Positions 1 to 7,982 of a stretch of 64,000 bases of DNA are shown piece after piece. The stretch's first letter is position 1, and every line of letters begins with the position of its first letter. The stretch is from Chloroflexota bacterium. GTDB taxonomy: Bacteria; Chloroflexota; Dormibacteria; Dormibacterales; Dormibacteraceae. The notes below the pieces were generated by a model. It was not told where the DNA came from. It saw nothing but the letters and a program-made list of their open reading frames with translations, and did no database searches. The stretch spans positions 16,938 through 80,937 of the forward strand of contig VBFH01000029.1 in assembly GCA_005883575.1 (NCBI GenBank). Reading direction: 5' to 3'. A program made the position numbers and the translations under genes.

Positions 1-2
1 CC

Positions 3-464
3 GGCATCGTGGTCGCTCGCTACGGGAGCCGGACGGGGCGCCTTCAGGGCACGCAGCTGCATGGTTTCTGGAACCTTCTCGCCTTCGTCCTCAACGCGAT
101 CCTCTTCCTCATGGTGGGCATCGCGCTGCCCGCCCAAAGGCTGGTGGCGGTGGCGGGCCTGGTCCTGGGCGCCTACGTGATCATGTTCGTGGCGCGGGTC
201 ATCCCCGTCTACACCTTGCTTGGCCTCGCGGATCTGCGGGGTTCTTCGATCCCGTGGCGCTGGCGGCACATGACGCTGTGGGGCGGGTTGAGGGGCGCGC
301 TGTCCATCGCCCTCGCGCTTTCGGTGGCGGCGGAAGCGGGCGTCGACCCGAGGGTCTCCGTGCTGGCGTATGGCATGGTCGTGCTGTCGCTACTGGTGCA
401 GGGCGGCCTGCTGCTGCCTGTGGCCGACCTGCTCGGACTCCGCAAAGCCGCCGTTCCTGTCTGA
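3..464 (+). CDS. Na+/H+ antiporter (CPA1 family), C-terminal part
   Basis: The gene is cut by the window edge; the reading frame is open from base 3 and about 153 residues remain. The sequence is strongly hydrophobic, with several membrane segments and the motif WGGLRGALSIALALS, typical of the late transmembrane region of CPA1 sodium/proton exchangers in the cytoplasmic membrane. It ends in a short basic tail. Family assignment rests on this motif and the hydrophobic layout; the ion-binding Asp region would lie upstream of the window. Confidence 0.8.
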   Translation, partial: GIVVARYGSRTGRLQGTQLHGFWNLLAFVLNAILFLMVGIALPAQRLVAVAGLVLGAYVIMFVARVIPVYTLLGLADLRGSSIPWRWRHMTLWGGLRGALSIALALSVAAEAGVDPRVSVLAYGMVVLSLLVQGGLLLPVADLLGLRKAAVPV

Positions 465-502
465 GCGCGCTGCGCGCGGACGTCGGATTAACGTTTTCCG
501 CC

Positions 503-1696
503 ATGCGGGTGCGGGTGGGGATCGCTCTGCTCTTGATCGTTGCCGGCCTGGCGGCCTTCAACTATCTACGACCCATCCCCGCGGTCGCGGCCAGACCTCT
601 CCTGCCCAACTCTGACGTGGTCGCGGGTACGGCGCCGGCTCTGCCGTGGCCGGCCCGCGGCGCCGCGGCCGTGGGTGTCTCGGGCCTCGGCTTCATCGCC
701 AGCTCCGGCAACGAACAGGCGATTCCCACCGCGAGCGTGACCAAGGTGATGACCGCGTTGGTCGTGCTCACGGACAAGCCGCTGAAGAAGGGCGAGACCG
801 GACCGACGATCACGATGACGGATGCCGACGTGCAGGCCTACCAGACGGACCTGAAGAGCGAGCAGTCGGTGGTCAAGGTCGAGACAGGCGAGCAGCTGAC
901 CGAGTTCCAGGTCCTGCAGGGCATGTTGATTCCGTCGGCCAACAACCTGGCCGACACCCTCGCGCGCTGGGACGCGGGCTCGATCGATGCCTTCGTCTCG
1001 CGCATGAATGCCCGTGCGGCGGCGATGCATCTGAGGCACACGAAGTTCGCGGACACCAGCGGCGCGTCGGCCGCCAGCGTCAGCACACCGTCCGACCTCC
1101 TGGCCTTGGGCATGGTGGCGATGCAGGATCCGGTCTTCGCGCAGGTCGTCGGCCAGGCACAGGCGGACCTGCCCGTGGCCGGAACCGTCTTCAACGTGAA
1201 CGGCGTCCTCGGGCAGAACGGCATCGTCGGCATCAAGACCGGTTCCGGGCTCAACACGGGCGCGAACTTTCTCTTCGCGGCGAGCGTCACAGTCGACAAT
1301 CGCGAGATCTTCATCTACGGGTGTGTGATGGGCCAGCCGTCGCTGGCGATTGCATTCGCCGGCGCGAAGGCGCTGATCGGCGCCATGTCGCCGGCGCTGC
1401 ACGTGCGGCGCGTCATCGCTCGCAACCAGTCGGTGGCCAACTACTCCTTGCCATGGGGCGCGGCGACAGACCTTGTGTCGGCCGTGGACGTCGATCTGGC
1501 CGTGTGGCCGGGCATGGTCCTGCGCCAGCATCTGAACGCAAGCCCACTCGTCGTCGACAAGCCGTTGCCCTCGAGCACGAAAGAGGGCACTGAGCACCTG
1601 GTGCTCGGCGACTATAAGCTGGACGTCCCCCTCGTCACGGCCGACCCGCTCTACCCCCCAGGCCGGCTTTGGAGGCTGACCCGCCTGAGCTTCTGA
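503..1696 (+). CDS. D-alanyl-D-alanine carboxypeptidase (PBP5/DacF-type serine peptidase)
   Basis: 397 residues from ATG 503; the frame is open further upstream but homology begins with the signal-anchor that starts MRVRVGIALLLIVAGL. The three active-site boxes of penicillin-binding D,D-peptidases are present: SVTK (S78-K81), SAN (145-147) and KTG (245-247). The enzyme should trim the terminal D-Ala from peptidoglycan stem peptides outside the membrane. It lies 39 bases after the antiporter and just before the SelW-like gene. The C-terminal domain after the KTG box is poorly conserved. Substrate preference cannot be read from sequence. Confidence 0.9.
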   Translation: MRVRVGIALLLIVAGLAAFNYLRPIPAVAARPLLPNSDVVAGTAPALPWPARGAAAVGVSGLGFIASSGNEQAIPTASVTKVMTALVVLTDKPLKKGETGPTITMTDADVQAYQTDLKSEQSVVKVETGEQLTEFQVLQGMLIPSANNLADTLARWDAGSIDAFVSRMNARAAAMHLRHTKFADTSGASAASVSTPSDLLALGMVAMQDPVFAQVVGQAQADLPVAGTVFNVNGVLGQNGIVGIKTGSGLNTGANFLFAASVTVDNREIFIYGCVMGQPSLAIAFAGAKALIGAMSPALHVRRVIARNQSVANYSLPWGAATDLVSAVDVDLAVWPGMVLRQHLNASPLVVDKPLPSSTKEGTEHLVLGDYKLDVPLVTADPLYPPGRLWRLTRLSF

Positions 1697-1735
1697 GGCG
1701 GAATCGGATCTCTTGTCGGGCGGTTGCATCGTGAC

Positions 1736-2014
1736 GTGATCAACCCGAAGCACGACGTGCGGATCGAGTTCTGTGTCCCTTGAGACTACCTTGACCGGGC
1801 CGTGAGCCTGGCCGGCGACCTCCTCGCCAGGTGGGCCCCGATCATCCGCACCGTCGAGCTGCAGAGCGCCGCGCACGGGCGCTTCGAGGTGTCGCTCGAC
1901 GGCGACCTGCTGTTCAGCAAGGCGTCGTCGGGACGTCACGCGAAACCCAGAGAGATAATCGACCTCGCCGAAAAGAAATTGGGTCCGGCTCTGCTGTGGC
2001 GTAAGAACTCGTGA
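1736..2014 (+). CDS. SelW/Rdx-family thioredoxin-like selenoprotein (TGA 1781-1783 read as selenocysteine)
   Basis: A conventional call would start at GTG 1802 and give 70 residues lacking the redox motif. The same frame continues upstream through TGA 1781-1783 to GTG 1736 and reads ...VRIEFCVPUDYLDRA..., the SelW/Rdx signature CxxC with the second Cys replaced by Sec (C13, U16 of 92). The rest fits the family: FEVSLDGDLLFSK and a C-terminal helix. A six-base-pair hairpin starts 11 bases after the TGA. The family has a thioredoxin-like fold and is implicated in thiol redox chemistry. The start is uncertain (GTG 1736, TTG 1724 or GTG 1757; no strong SD). The alternative is a nonsense mutation, but the exact fit at CxxU argues against it. 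Confidence 0.8.
1781..1811 (+). promoter_or_regulatory. Candidate bacterial SECIS element
   Basis: The stem pairs CCGGGC (1795-1800) with GCCTGG (1806-1811), including one G-U pair, around the loop CGTGA (1801-1805). A weaker lower helix (TTG with CCG, flanking an A-C mismatch) extends it. The loop starts 17 bases after the TGA and has G at its second position followed by T, which agrees with the bacterial SECIS rule of a G among the first two loop bases roughly 16-37 bases from the UGA. Judged by eye; no folding calculation was possible. Confidence 0.6.
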
Positions 2015-2031
2015 CGACACCGGAGGGGAGG

Positions 2032-2451
2032 ATGGGAAAGGCGACGATCAAGGGGTCTGGCACCAGGCAGTCACCGTGGGAGCTGACGACGCCGAGCGGC
2101 TCGTCGCAATACCTGATGTACAGGGATGAGGCGGCAGATCCGCCCGCGATCGTGTGCATCGTTGGCAAAACGGAGCTGCGCTACCAGCTCCGGGCCATCG
2201 ACGATCTGCACGCGATGCTGAAGAAGCACCGCGATTGGATGCCTCTCGGGAGCGCGGACGAGCAGAAGCCGGCCGCCGAAGGCACGGTCGAAGCGTGGGG
2301 CCGCTCGCCGAAGAACCCCGCCGGCGGCTGGTACGGACTCAAGAAGGGACTCCGCGGCCGCTTCGGGATGTACATGCCGCCGCTGCTCGAGGCCCTCGGG
2401 CTCGCCGAGGTCGAGCACAACCCCAAGAACAACCGGATGCGAGCGATCTGA
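2032..2451 (+). CDS. Conserved protein resembling DUF6855, function unknown
   Basis: 139 residues from ATG 2032, preceded by GGAGG at 2022-2026. A GTG at 2011 overlapping the selW stop is also in frame, but homologues as I recall them begin MGKATIKGSGT. There are no membrane segments or catalytic signature. Conserved-looking stretches include YRDEAADPPAIVC, MPLGSADEQKP and WGRSPKNPAGGWYGLKKGLRGRFG. It is probably a cytoplasmic small globular protein, co-transcribed with the selenoprotein gene. The family name is from memory; no function is known to me. Confidence 0.75.
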   Translation: MGKATIKGSGTRQSPWELTTPSGSSQYLMYRDEAADPPAIVCIVGKTELRYQLRAIDDLHAMLKKHRDWMPLGSADEQKPAAEGTVEAWGRSPKNPAGGWYGLKKGLRGRFGMYMPPLLEALGLAEVEHNPKNNRMRAI

Positions 2452-2550
2452 CGACCGACTTGTAACGAAACGGCGCGCCCCGACACCAAAGAGTGATGTC
2501 GAGTTGCGCAGCCGTTGCCCGCTAGCCTGCGTCCTTATCCTGGATCCGCG

Positions 2551-3159
2551 GTGGGCGAGGGCTCAGAGCTGGATGCGCTCCGCCGCGGCGACGAGGCGGC
2601 CTTTGTGGACCTCATCCAGCGACTTCACGGCCCGATGTTGAGGCTCGCGATGGCCTACGTCGCGGACCACCACGTAGCGGAGGACGTGGTCCAGGAGGCC
2701 TGGTTGACTGCGATCCGCTCGCTTGACCGCTTCGAAGGCCGCTCGTCATTCAAGACCTGGATCTCAGGCATTGTCATCAACCACGCGCGCTCGCGACGGC
2801 GGAAAGAGTCGCGGTTCTTGACGTTCACGTCGCTCCTGCGCGGGGACGAGGCTGACCGCCGCGGTCCGACGGTCGATCCGTCTCGCTTCGGGCGCGACGG
2901 GGCCTGGCGTGAGCTGCCGACCACGTGGCAGAACATTCCGGAGGACAGGCTGATCGGCGCCGAGACGCTGGACAGGATTCGGTCGGCCATCCAGGACCTG
3001 CCTCCCAAGCATCGAGAGGTGATCGTCCTGCGCGACGTCGCCCAGCTCGACGCTGCGGCCGTCGGCGACCTGTTGGGAATCTCGGCGGAGAATCAGCGCG
3101 TGCGGCTGCACCGCGCTCGCGCGGCGGTGCGCAAATCGCTCGAGGAGTACCTCGCATGA
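2551..3159 (+). CDS. ECF-type RNA polymerase sigma factor
   Basis: 202 residues from GTG 2551 (a TTG at 2515 is also in frame). Region 2 is seen in DALRRGDEAAFVDLIQRLHGPMLRLA and AEDVVQEAWLTAIRSLDRF, followed by FKTWISGIVINHARSRRRKE. Region 4 is DLPPKHREVIVLRDVAQLDAAAVGDLLGISAENQRVRLHRAR, with a helix-turn-helix. A linker of about 50 residues separates the two. The stop overlaps the start of the next gene (ATGA), which encodes a zinc-binding anti-sigma protein, so the pair probably forms an autonomous regulatory module. Confidence 0.93.
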   Translation: MGEGSELDALRRGDEAAFVDLIQRLHGPMLRLAMAYVADHHVAEDVVQEAWLTAIRSLDRFEGRSSFKTWISGIVINHARSRRRKESRFLTFTSLLRGDEADRRGPTVDPSRFGRDGAWRELPTTWQNIPEDRLIGAETLDRIRSAIQDLPPKHREVIVLRDVAQLDAAAVGDLLGISAENQRVRLHRARAAVRKSLEEYLA

Positions 3160-3392
3160 GGTGCCGCGACGTCGTCGAGCTGATGACCGACTACCTCGAA
3201 GGCGCGCTGTCGGCGCGCGACCGGGAGCGCTTCGAGGAGCACATCGCCGGATGCGACGGCTGCCGCGCGTACCTCGAGCAGCTTCGCCTCACCCTGAAGG
3301 CGGTGAGCAGGCTGGCGGATGAGGCCATACCCGAGCCAGTGCAGGCGCAGCTGACCGAGGCGTTTCGCACCTGGACCTCAACCGCTCGCTGA
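3156..3392 (+). CDS. Zinc-finger anti-sigma factor (zf-HC2), soluble
   Basis: 78 residues, translationally coupled to the sigma gene (four-base overlap). The N-terminal ZAS signature is CRDVVELMTDYLEGALSARDRERFEEHIAGCDGC, with the HxxxCxxC zinc ligands. No transmembrane segment follows, so the protein is probably a cytoplasmic anti-sigma factor that could respond to redox state or zinc. The role is inferred from the domain and gene order. Confidence 0.9.
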   Translation: MRCRDVVELMTDYLEGALSARDRERFEEHIAGCDGCRAYLEQLRLTLKAVSRLADEAIPEPVQAQLTEAFRTWTSTAR

Positions 3393-3488
3393 TCGGCCCG
3401 TAACGCCCGGCGCAGCTCGCGGCACTGAACTGGGGGCGGCCGCGTGGGTGGCCGCGAGCTGAGGGAGTGATCCCAGGAGGAAAGTTCT

Positions 3489-4658
3489 TTGCGATTTGTG
3501 TTTCGGGCCTTAAGCGCGTCCGGCCTGGCCGTGCTCATGGTGGCGGCCGGGTTCAGCGTCTCTGCCGCCTCGGATGTCACCGGGCACGTCTATGTCAACG
3601 ACAACACCGCCGTCCAGAACACCATCGCCGGCTTCGACCGTCACAGCGACGGCTCGCTCACGCCGATGGCGGGTTCGCCTTTCGCGGCAGGCGGCCAGGG
3701 GACGGGGACCTTGGTCGGCTCCCAAGGTTCGCTGCAGGTGAGCAGTGACGGAAGATACCTGCTCGCCGCGGACGCGGGCAGCAACCAGATCTCGGTGCTT
3801 CGCATTCGCCCCGACGGATCGCTTGTGCCGGCTCAGGGCAGCCCCGTCAGCTCAGGAGGCATCGAGCCGATCAGCGTCGCCGTTCACGACGAGCTCGTCT
3901 TCGTCGCCAACGAGGGCAGCGCTGCCAGTGGCACGGGCAGCAACTACACGGGCTTCAGCCTGAACGCCGGCGGGCACCTGGCACCGCTGGCGGGCTCGAA
4001 CGTCCCGCTTCCGATCACGGCGAGCCCCGGCGACATCTTCTTCAACTCGACTGGCACGAAGCTGATCGGCGTCGAGGTCGGCACCACCGACCCAAGCACG
4101 TTCCGAATCGACAGTTTTACGGTGGCCAAGAATGGGACCCTGACCGCGGCGCCGGGCTCGCCCTTCGCGGCTGAGGCCGCGGGACCGTTCGGGAGCGAGT
4201 TCTCTCCCACCAACCCGTCGCACCTGTACGTCTCCAACGCTCACGCCGGCCCGGGCAACGGATCGGTTTCGGTCTTCGACGTCGCCGGCAACGGAGCGCT
4301 GACTTCGATCGGGGCATCGCCTTACGCGGACACGCAGACCGCTCCGTGCTGGGTCGAGATCTCGCACGACGGCGCCTACCTGTTCGCGGTTAACACCGCC
4401 AGCACGACGATCTCCAGCTACCGGATCCAGGCGGACGGTTCGCTGACCTACCTCAGCTCGACTCCGTTCAAGAGCGGCGCAGGCATCCGCCCCTTCGACG
4501 CGCGCCTCGACCCGTCCGGCGCGACCCTTTACGTTGTCGACGCCGCGGTGGACGCGGTTAGCGGCTTCGCCGTCGATGGGGGTTCCCTGACCGAGCTGCC
4601 GGGATCGCCCTTCTTGCTTCCCGTGGGAGCCAAACCGTTTGGCATCGTCGCGATCTAG
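3489..4658 (+). CDS. Secreted beta-propeller protein, lactonase/YncE-like
   Basis: 389 residues from TTG 3489, a start fixed by AGGAGG at 3476-3481. A signal peptide (FRALSASGLAVLMVAAGFSVSAASD) is followed by repeated blades with motifs such as HSDGSLTPMAGSPFA, RPDGSLVPAQGSPV and QADGSLTYLSSTPF, the pattern of seven-bladed lactonase-type propellers (6-phosphogluconolactonase Pgl family). Export argues against a cytosolic 6-phosphogluconolactonase; a surface or periplasmic binding or scaffold role is more likely. It stands alone, 96 bases after the anti-sigma gene. Confidence 0.82.
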   Translation: MRFVFRALSASGLAVLMVAAGFSVSAASDVTGHVYVNDNTAVQNTIAGFDRHSDGSLTPMAGSPFAAGGQGTGTLVGSQGSLQVSSDGRYLLAADAGSNQISVLRIRPDGSLVPAQGSPVSSGGIEPISVAVHDELVFVANEGSAASGTGSNYTGFSLNAGGHLAPLAGSNVPLPITASPGDIFFNSTGTKLIGVEVGTTDPSTFRIDSFTVAKNGTLTAAPGSPFAAEAAGPFGSEFSPTNPSHLYVSNAHAGPGNGSVSVFDVAGNGALTSIGASPYADTQTAPCWVEISHDGAYLFAVNTASTTISSYRIQADGSLTYLSSTPFKSGAGIRPFDARLDPSGATLYVVDAAVDAVSGFAVDGGSLTELPGSPFLLPVGAKPFGIVAI

Positions 4659-4671
4659 TTTTCACAGCGTG

Positions 4672-4695
4672 TGCGGCGGCCACCAGGCCGCCGCA
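4672..4695 (+). terminator. GC-rich hairpin after the beta-propeller gene
   Basis: A perfect nine-base-pair stem, GCGGCGGCC (4673-4681) with GGCCGCCGC (4686-4694), closes on the loop ACCA and is extended by a T-A pair. No T-tract follows, so it may be a U-poor terminator or RNA-stabilising hairpin. It ends just before ATG 4698 and would occlude ribosome binding there, which favours the later start of the next gene. Confidence 0.5.
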
Positions 4696-4718
4696 TCATG
4701 CGCGATACTCATCCGCTG

Positions 4719-5324
4719 ATGGGTTTCGTCTCGCGCGGATTTCGCGGCAAACGGCGCGACACCGCATCGAGCGCGCGCGTCCCCCCCGGGCAGTACGTGG
4801 TCACAGACTTCCCGGTGCTGTCGGCCGGGCCGACGCCGCGAGTGAACCTCGATCAATGGACCTTTTCCATCGAGGGAGAGATCGACGAGCCGAAGCGATG
4901 GACCTGGAAAGAGTTCCGGGCGCTGGCCGCGGAAACCGTGACGAAAGACATCCACTGCGTGACCAAGTGGTCCAAGCTCGACACCACCTGGAAAGGTGTC
5001 TCCGTGGATACCTTGATGGAAGGGGTCGAGACAGCCGCCGAGTTCACGACCGTCTTCTCCGACGCTGGCTACACGACGAACATCCCGCTCGATGACATCA
5101 CCGGAAACAAGGCCTGGGTCGTATACGAGTTCGACGGCCAGCCGCTGCATCCCGAGCACGGCGGCCCGGTCCGATTTCTCGTCCCACACCTTTACTTCTG
5201 GAAGAGCGCGAAGTGGGTTCGCGGCATCAGGCTGCAGAACGAAGAGCATCCGGGATTCTGGGAGTCGAACGGATACAACATGTACGGAGATCCTTGGCGA
5301 GAGCAGCGTTACTGGGGAGACTAG
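4719..5324 (+). CDS. Sulfite-oxidase-like molybdopterin oxidoreductase
   Basis: 201 residues from ATG 4719 (ATG 4698 is also in frame but abuts a strong hairpin). The fold is the Mo-MPT domain of the sulfite oxidase family: PGQYVVTDFPVLSAGPTPRV, WTFSIEGEIDEPKRWTWKEF, then HCVTKW, in which C80 should be the molybdenum ligand. There is no TAT signal or C-terminal dimerisation domain, so it is a short cytoplasmic version. It lies 24 bases before a ferredoxin-NADP-type reductase and a zinc-ribbon protein, which suggests a flavin-fed reductase. The substrate is unknown. Confidence 0.88.
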   Translation: MGFVSRGFRGKRRDTASSARVPPGQYVVTDFPVLSAGPTPRVNLDQWTFSIEGEIDEPKRWTWKEFRALAAETVTKDIHCVTKWSKLDTTWKGVSVDTLMEGVETAAEFTTVFSDAGYTTNIPLDDITGNKAWVVYEFDGQPLHPEHGGPVRFLVPHLYFWKSAKWVRGIRLQNEEHPGFWESNGYNMYGDPWREQRYWGD

Positions 5325-5348
5325 ATCACGAAATCTGAGGCTTCGCCT

Positions 5349-6098
5349 GTGATTTCGCGGGGGCCCCGTTTAATAACCTGGCAGCTCGGCGTCCTCGCCG
5401 AGATCGTCCAGGAAACTCCCAGAGTCTCGAGCCTCTACTTCGACGCTCCCGATTGGCCGGGACATCTTGCCGGCCAGCACGTCGACGTCCGGCTGACCGC
5501 CGACGACGGCTACCAGGCCGAGCGCAGCTACTCGATCGCGTCGGCGCCAGAAGACCGGCGGCTCGCGCTTACTGTCGAGCGACTGGATGACGGCGAGGTA
5601 TCGCCGTACCTCGTGGGGGAGCTTCGGGTGGGGGACAAGCTCGAGCTGCGCGGTCCCATCGGCGGCTACTTCGTCTGGCGCGGCGAAGAGGAGCGGCCGC
5701 TCCTTCTCATCGGTGGTGGCTCGGGTGTCGTGCCACTGATGTCGATGCTCCGTCACCGCTCGCACGTCGCGCGCAAGGCGCCGGCCAGGCTTCTCTTTTC
5801 GTCGCGGACGCTGGCCGATGTCATCTATCACGCAGAGCTCGAACATCTCTCATCCGCGGACGGCGGCCTTCGCGTCTTCCACACGCTGACACGCGAGAAA
5901 CCCGCCGGCTGGACCGGCTACACCAGGCGGATCGACGAGGCGATGGTGAAGGAGGTGGTGTGGCCCACGCAAGACATGGTGGACGTCTTCGTCTGCGGCC
6001 CGACGTCGTTCGTCGAGGCGGCGGCGTCGCTGCTGGTCGCTATGGGCTACGACCCGCGTGCGGTCAAGACGGAAAGGTTCGGGGCCACAGGAGGATAA
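5349..6098 (+). CDS. Ferredoxin-NADP+ reductase-like FAD/NAD(P) oxidoreductase
   Basis: 249 residues from GTG 5349. The FAD-binding barrel carries RSYSIASAP, the NAD(P) domain starts with LLLIGGGSGVVPLMSML, and the C-terminal part has VFVCGPTSFVEAAASLL, all standard for the FNR superfamily. No [2Fe-2S] domain is attached. Placed between the molybdenum enzyme and the zinc-ribbon protein, it is the likely electron donor to the former. The partnership is inferred from gene order. Confidence 0.9.
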   Translation: MISRGPRLITWQLGVLAEIVQETPRVSSLYFDAPDWPGHLAGQHVDVRLTADDGYQAERSYSIASAPEDRRLALTVERLDDGEVSPYLVGELRVGDKLELRGPIGGYFVWRGEEERPLLLIGGGSGVVPLMSMLRHRSHVARKAPARLLFSSRTLADVIYHAELEHLSSADGGLRVFHTLTREKPAGWTGYTRRIDEAMVKEVVWPTQDMVDVFVCGPTSFVEAAASLLVAMGYDPRAVKTERFGATGG

Positions 6099-6103
6099 AT
6101 CGC

Positions 6104-6367
6104 GTGCAAGAGATGAAACTCGACGGCAACGCCATCGGCGGGCTCCTGCGCGAGATCTTCACTGTGGAGATGACGGCGGCGCGGGGAACATGCGCCTCGT
6201 GCGGTGCGGTCAATGAGCTGGGTCGGGTGCAGGTGTACCTCCATGCCCCTGGGACCGTGGTCCGCTGCCCCGACTGCGAGCAGGTCCTCATGAAGATCGT
6301 CAGAAGCGGCGGACGCTACTGGGTCGACCTGACCGGGACGCGCTGCCTGGAGTTCGGCGAAGGCTGA
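6104..6367 (+). CDS. Small zinc-ribbon protein, DUF6510-like
   Basis: 87 residues from GTG 6104; AGGAGG at 6089-6094 decides this start. Two Cys pairs, CASC and CPDC, about 30 residues apart make a zinc ribbon (RGTCASCGAVNELG ... VRCPDCEQVLMKIV). It is separated from the reductase by five bases and probably belongs to the same operon. Similar small proteins accompany this oxidoreductase pair in actinobacteria as far as I recall. Function unknown; possibly a cofactor or assembly partner. Confidence 0.8.
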   Translation: MQEMKLDGNAIGGLLREIFTVEMTAARGTCASCGAVNELGRVQVYLHAPGTVVRCPDCEQVLMKIVRSGGRYWVDLTGTRCLEFGEG

Positions 6368-6497
6368 GTGTGGGCTCGAAGAGGTCTTCCCATCGGACGC
6401 CAAGCTATTTAAGATAGCCGGCGACTCCGAGGGAACTTCCGACCGTTGAGCTACTAGACGTTAGTAAGCAAGCATGCCTTCCTGGGAGGAAGACTCT

Positions 6498-7121
6498 TTG
6501 TCTGTACATCCGCCGGTACAGCAGCTGCGAGGTTGGTTCGACGCGGTCGTGGCCCTGGGCCTCAAGGTCAAAGACCGCGAGTCTCGAGCGCACAACCTCC
6601 GCGTCGCACGCCTGTGCGTGCACATCGGCCGCCAGCTTTCGATGAGCGCCTACGAGCTCCGGGTGCTCGCGCGTGCCGGTTTGATGCACGACATCGGCAA
6701 GCTCGGCATCCCGCAAACCGTGCTCGGCAAGCACTCGCCTCTCGACGAGTCCGAGTGGAGCCTGATGAGAACTCATCCGGAGATGGGCCTCACATTGCTC
6801 GACCACGCCGGCCAGTCGAGGCGCGAGGTGCTGGCGGTTCTCTATCACCACGAGAGGCTGGACGGAAGCGGCTATCCCTATGGCCTCAAGGCCGAGTCGA
6901 TCCCAATCGAAGCCCGCATCGTGGCCGTGGCCGACACCTATGACGCGCTGACGTCCGACCGCCCGTACCGCAAAGCATGCAGCCCGGCCGAGGCTCGCCG
7001 CGTGCTCGTCGAGGAGGCCGGATCGCGGCTCGACGCGAAGGCCGTTTCGGCTCTGTTCCTCGCCCTGGATGACGACGTCGCCCGTTTCGACGTCTCGCCA
7101 AGGAGAGCCCTCGCCTTCTAG
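6498..7121 (+). CDS. HD-GYP domain protein (putative c-di-GMP phosphodiesterase)
   Basis: 207 residues from TTG 6498, chosen because GGGAGG lies about nine bases upstream; ATG 6474 is an in-frame alternative without a Shine-Dalgarno. Motifs in order: HNLRVARLCVHIG, LMHDIGKLGIP, MRTHPEMG, HHERLDGSGYP (HD-GYP signature), ADTYDALTSDRPYR. No receiver or sensory domain is attached, so the protein consists almost only of the catalytic domain. It should hydrolyse cyclic di-GMP. It appears monocistronic. Confidence 0.9.
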   Translation: MSVHPPVQQLRGWFDAVVALGLKVKDRESRAHNLRVARLCVHIGRQLSMSAYELRVLARAGLMHDIGKLGIPQTVLGKHSPLDESEWSLMRTHPEMGLTLLDHAGQSRREVLAVLYHHERLDGSGYPYGLKAESIPIEARIVAVADTYDALTSDRPYRKACSPAEARRVLVEEAGSRLDAKAVSALFLALDDDVARFDVSPRRALAF

Positions 7122-7148
7122 CTCCGCCGCCCTCCGTACGATGAGTAG

Positions 7149-7982
7149 GTGAAGTTCGGCGTCGCGATCTTCCCGACCGAGTACGCGATCTCGATGGCCG
7201 AGCTAGCGCCCGCCGCGGAACAGCTGGGGTTCGAGTCGCTGTGGGTCGCCGAGCACTCCCACATCCCCACCAGCCGCAAGACTCCATGGCCCGCCGGAGG
7301 CGAGCTTCCCAAGCATTACTGGCACACGATGGATCCTTTCGTCGCTCTGACGGCGGCGGCGTTGGCGAGCAAGACGATCCGCGTCGCGACCGGCATCTGC
7401 TTGCTCATCCAGCGCGACCCGATCCATACCGCCAAGGAGGTGGCCAGCGTCGACAACATCTCGGGCGGCCGGTTCATCTTCGGCATCGGCGGCGGTTGGA
7501 ACCGCGAGGAGGTGGCCGATCACGGCACGGAGTTCAGCACGCGGTGGAAGCTGCTGCGGGAGAGGGTCGAGGCGATCAAGACGATCTGGACCAATGACGT
7601 GGCGGAGTACCACGGCGACATGGTCGACTTCGGCCCGATGTGGGCGTACCCGAAACCGGTGCAGAAACCGCATCCGCCGATCATCCTCGGCGGCAGCGGG
7701 CCGAAGATCCTGCAGCGCGTCGTCCGCTACGCCGACGGATGGATGCCCAACCGTGGCGATGTCGTCGAGCGGATCCCGGAGCTGCAGCGCTTGGCCAAGG
7801 ACGCCGGCCGCGAGCCGATCCCGGTGACCTACTACCCGAAGGCGAGCGCCGACGAGATCGAGCGCCTCGCCAAGGTCGGGCTCGACCGGTTGATCTGGTA
7901 CGTCCCGCCCGACGGCCGTGACTTGGCGCTGAAAAAGCTGGCCGAGCTGGGCAACCTGATCCGTCCTTATCTAAAGGATTAG
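7149..7982 (+). CDS. F420-dependent LLM-class oxidoreductase
   Basis: 277 residues from GTG 7149. It is a bacterial-luciferase-like TIM barrel: FGVAIFPTEYAISMAELAPAAEQLGFESLWVAEHSH near the N terminus, RVATGICLLIQRDPIHTAKEVASVDNISGGRFIFGIGGGWNREE in the middle, and HPPIILGGSGPKILQRVVRYADGW towards the end. The pattern matches actinobacterial TIGR03619-type F420 enzymes. The substrate is unknown. Its TAG stop overlaps the TAA stop of the convergent ureohydrolase gene in TTAG (7979-7982). Confidence 0.9.
   Translation: MKFGVAIFPTEYAISMAELAPAAEQLGFESLWVAEHSHIPTSRKTPWPAGGELPKHYWHTMDPFVALTAAALASKTIRVATGICLLIQRDPIHTAKEVASVDNISGGRFIFGIGGGWNREEVADHGTEFSTRWKLLRERVEAIKTIWTNDVAEYHGDMVDFGPMWAYPKPVQKPHPPIILGGSGPKILQRVVRYADGWMPNRGDVVERIPELQRLAKDAGREPIPVTYYPKASADEIERLAKVGLDRLIWYVPPDGRDLALKKLAELGNLIRPYLKD

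Noticed and set aside
566..2020. Long antisense ORF (484 aa) over the D,D-carboxypeptidase and selW genes
   Set aside because: Mirror frame of well-supported genes in high-GC DNA; low-complexity Arg/Asp/Val-rich product with no domain. The same applies to the long shadow frames at 8792-10459, 13371-14810, 18796-19932, 38398-39786 and 59595-61133.
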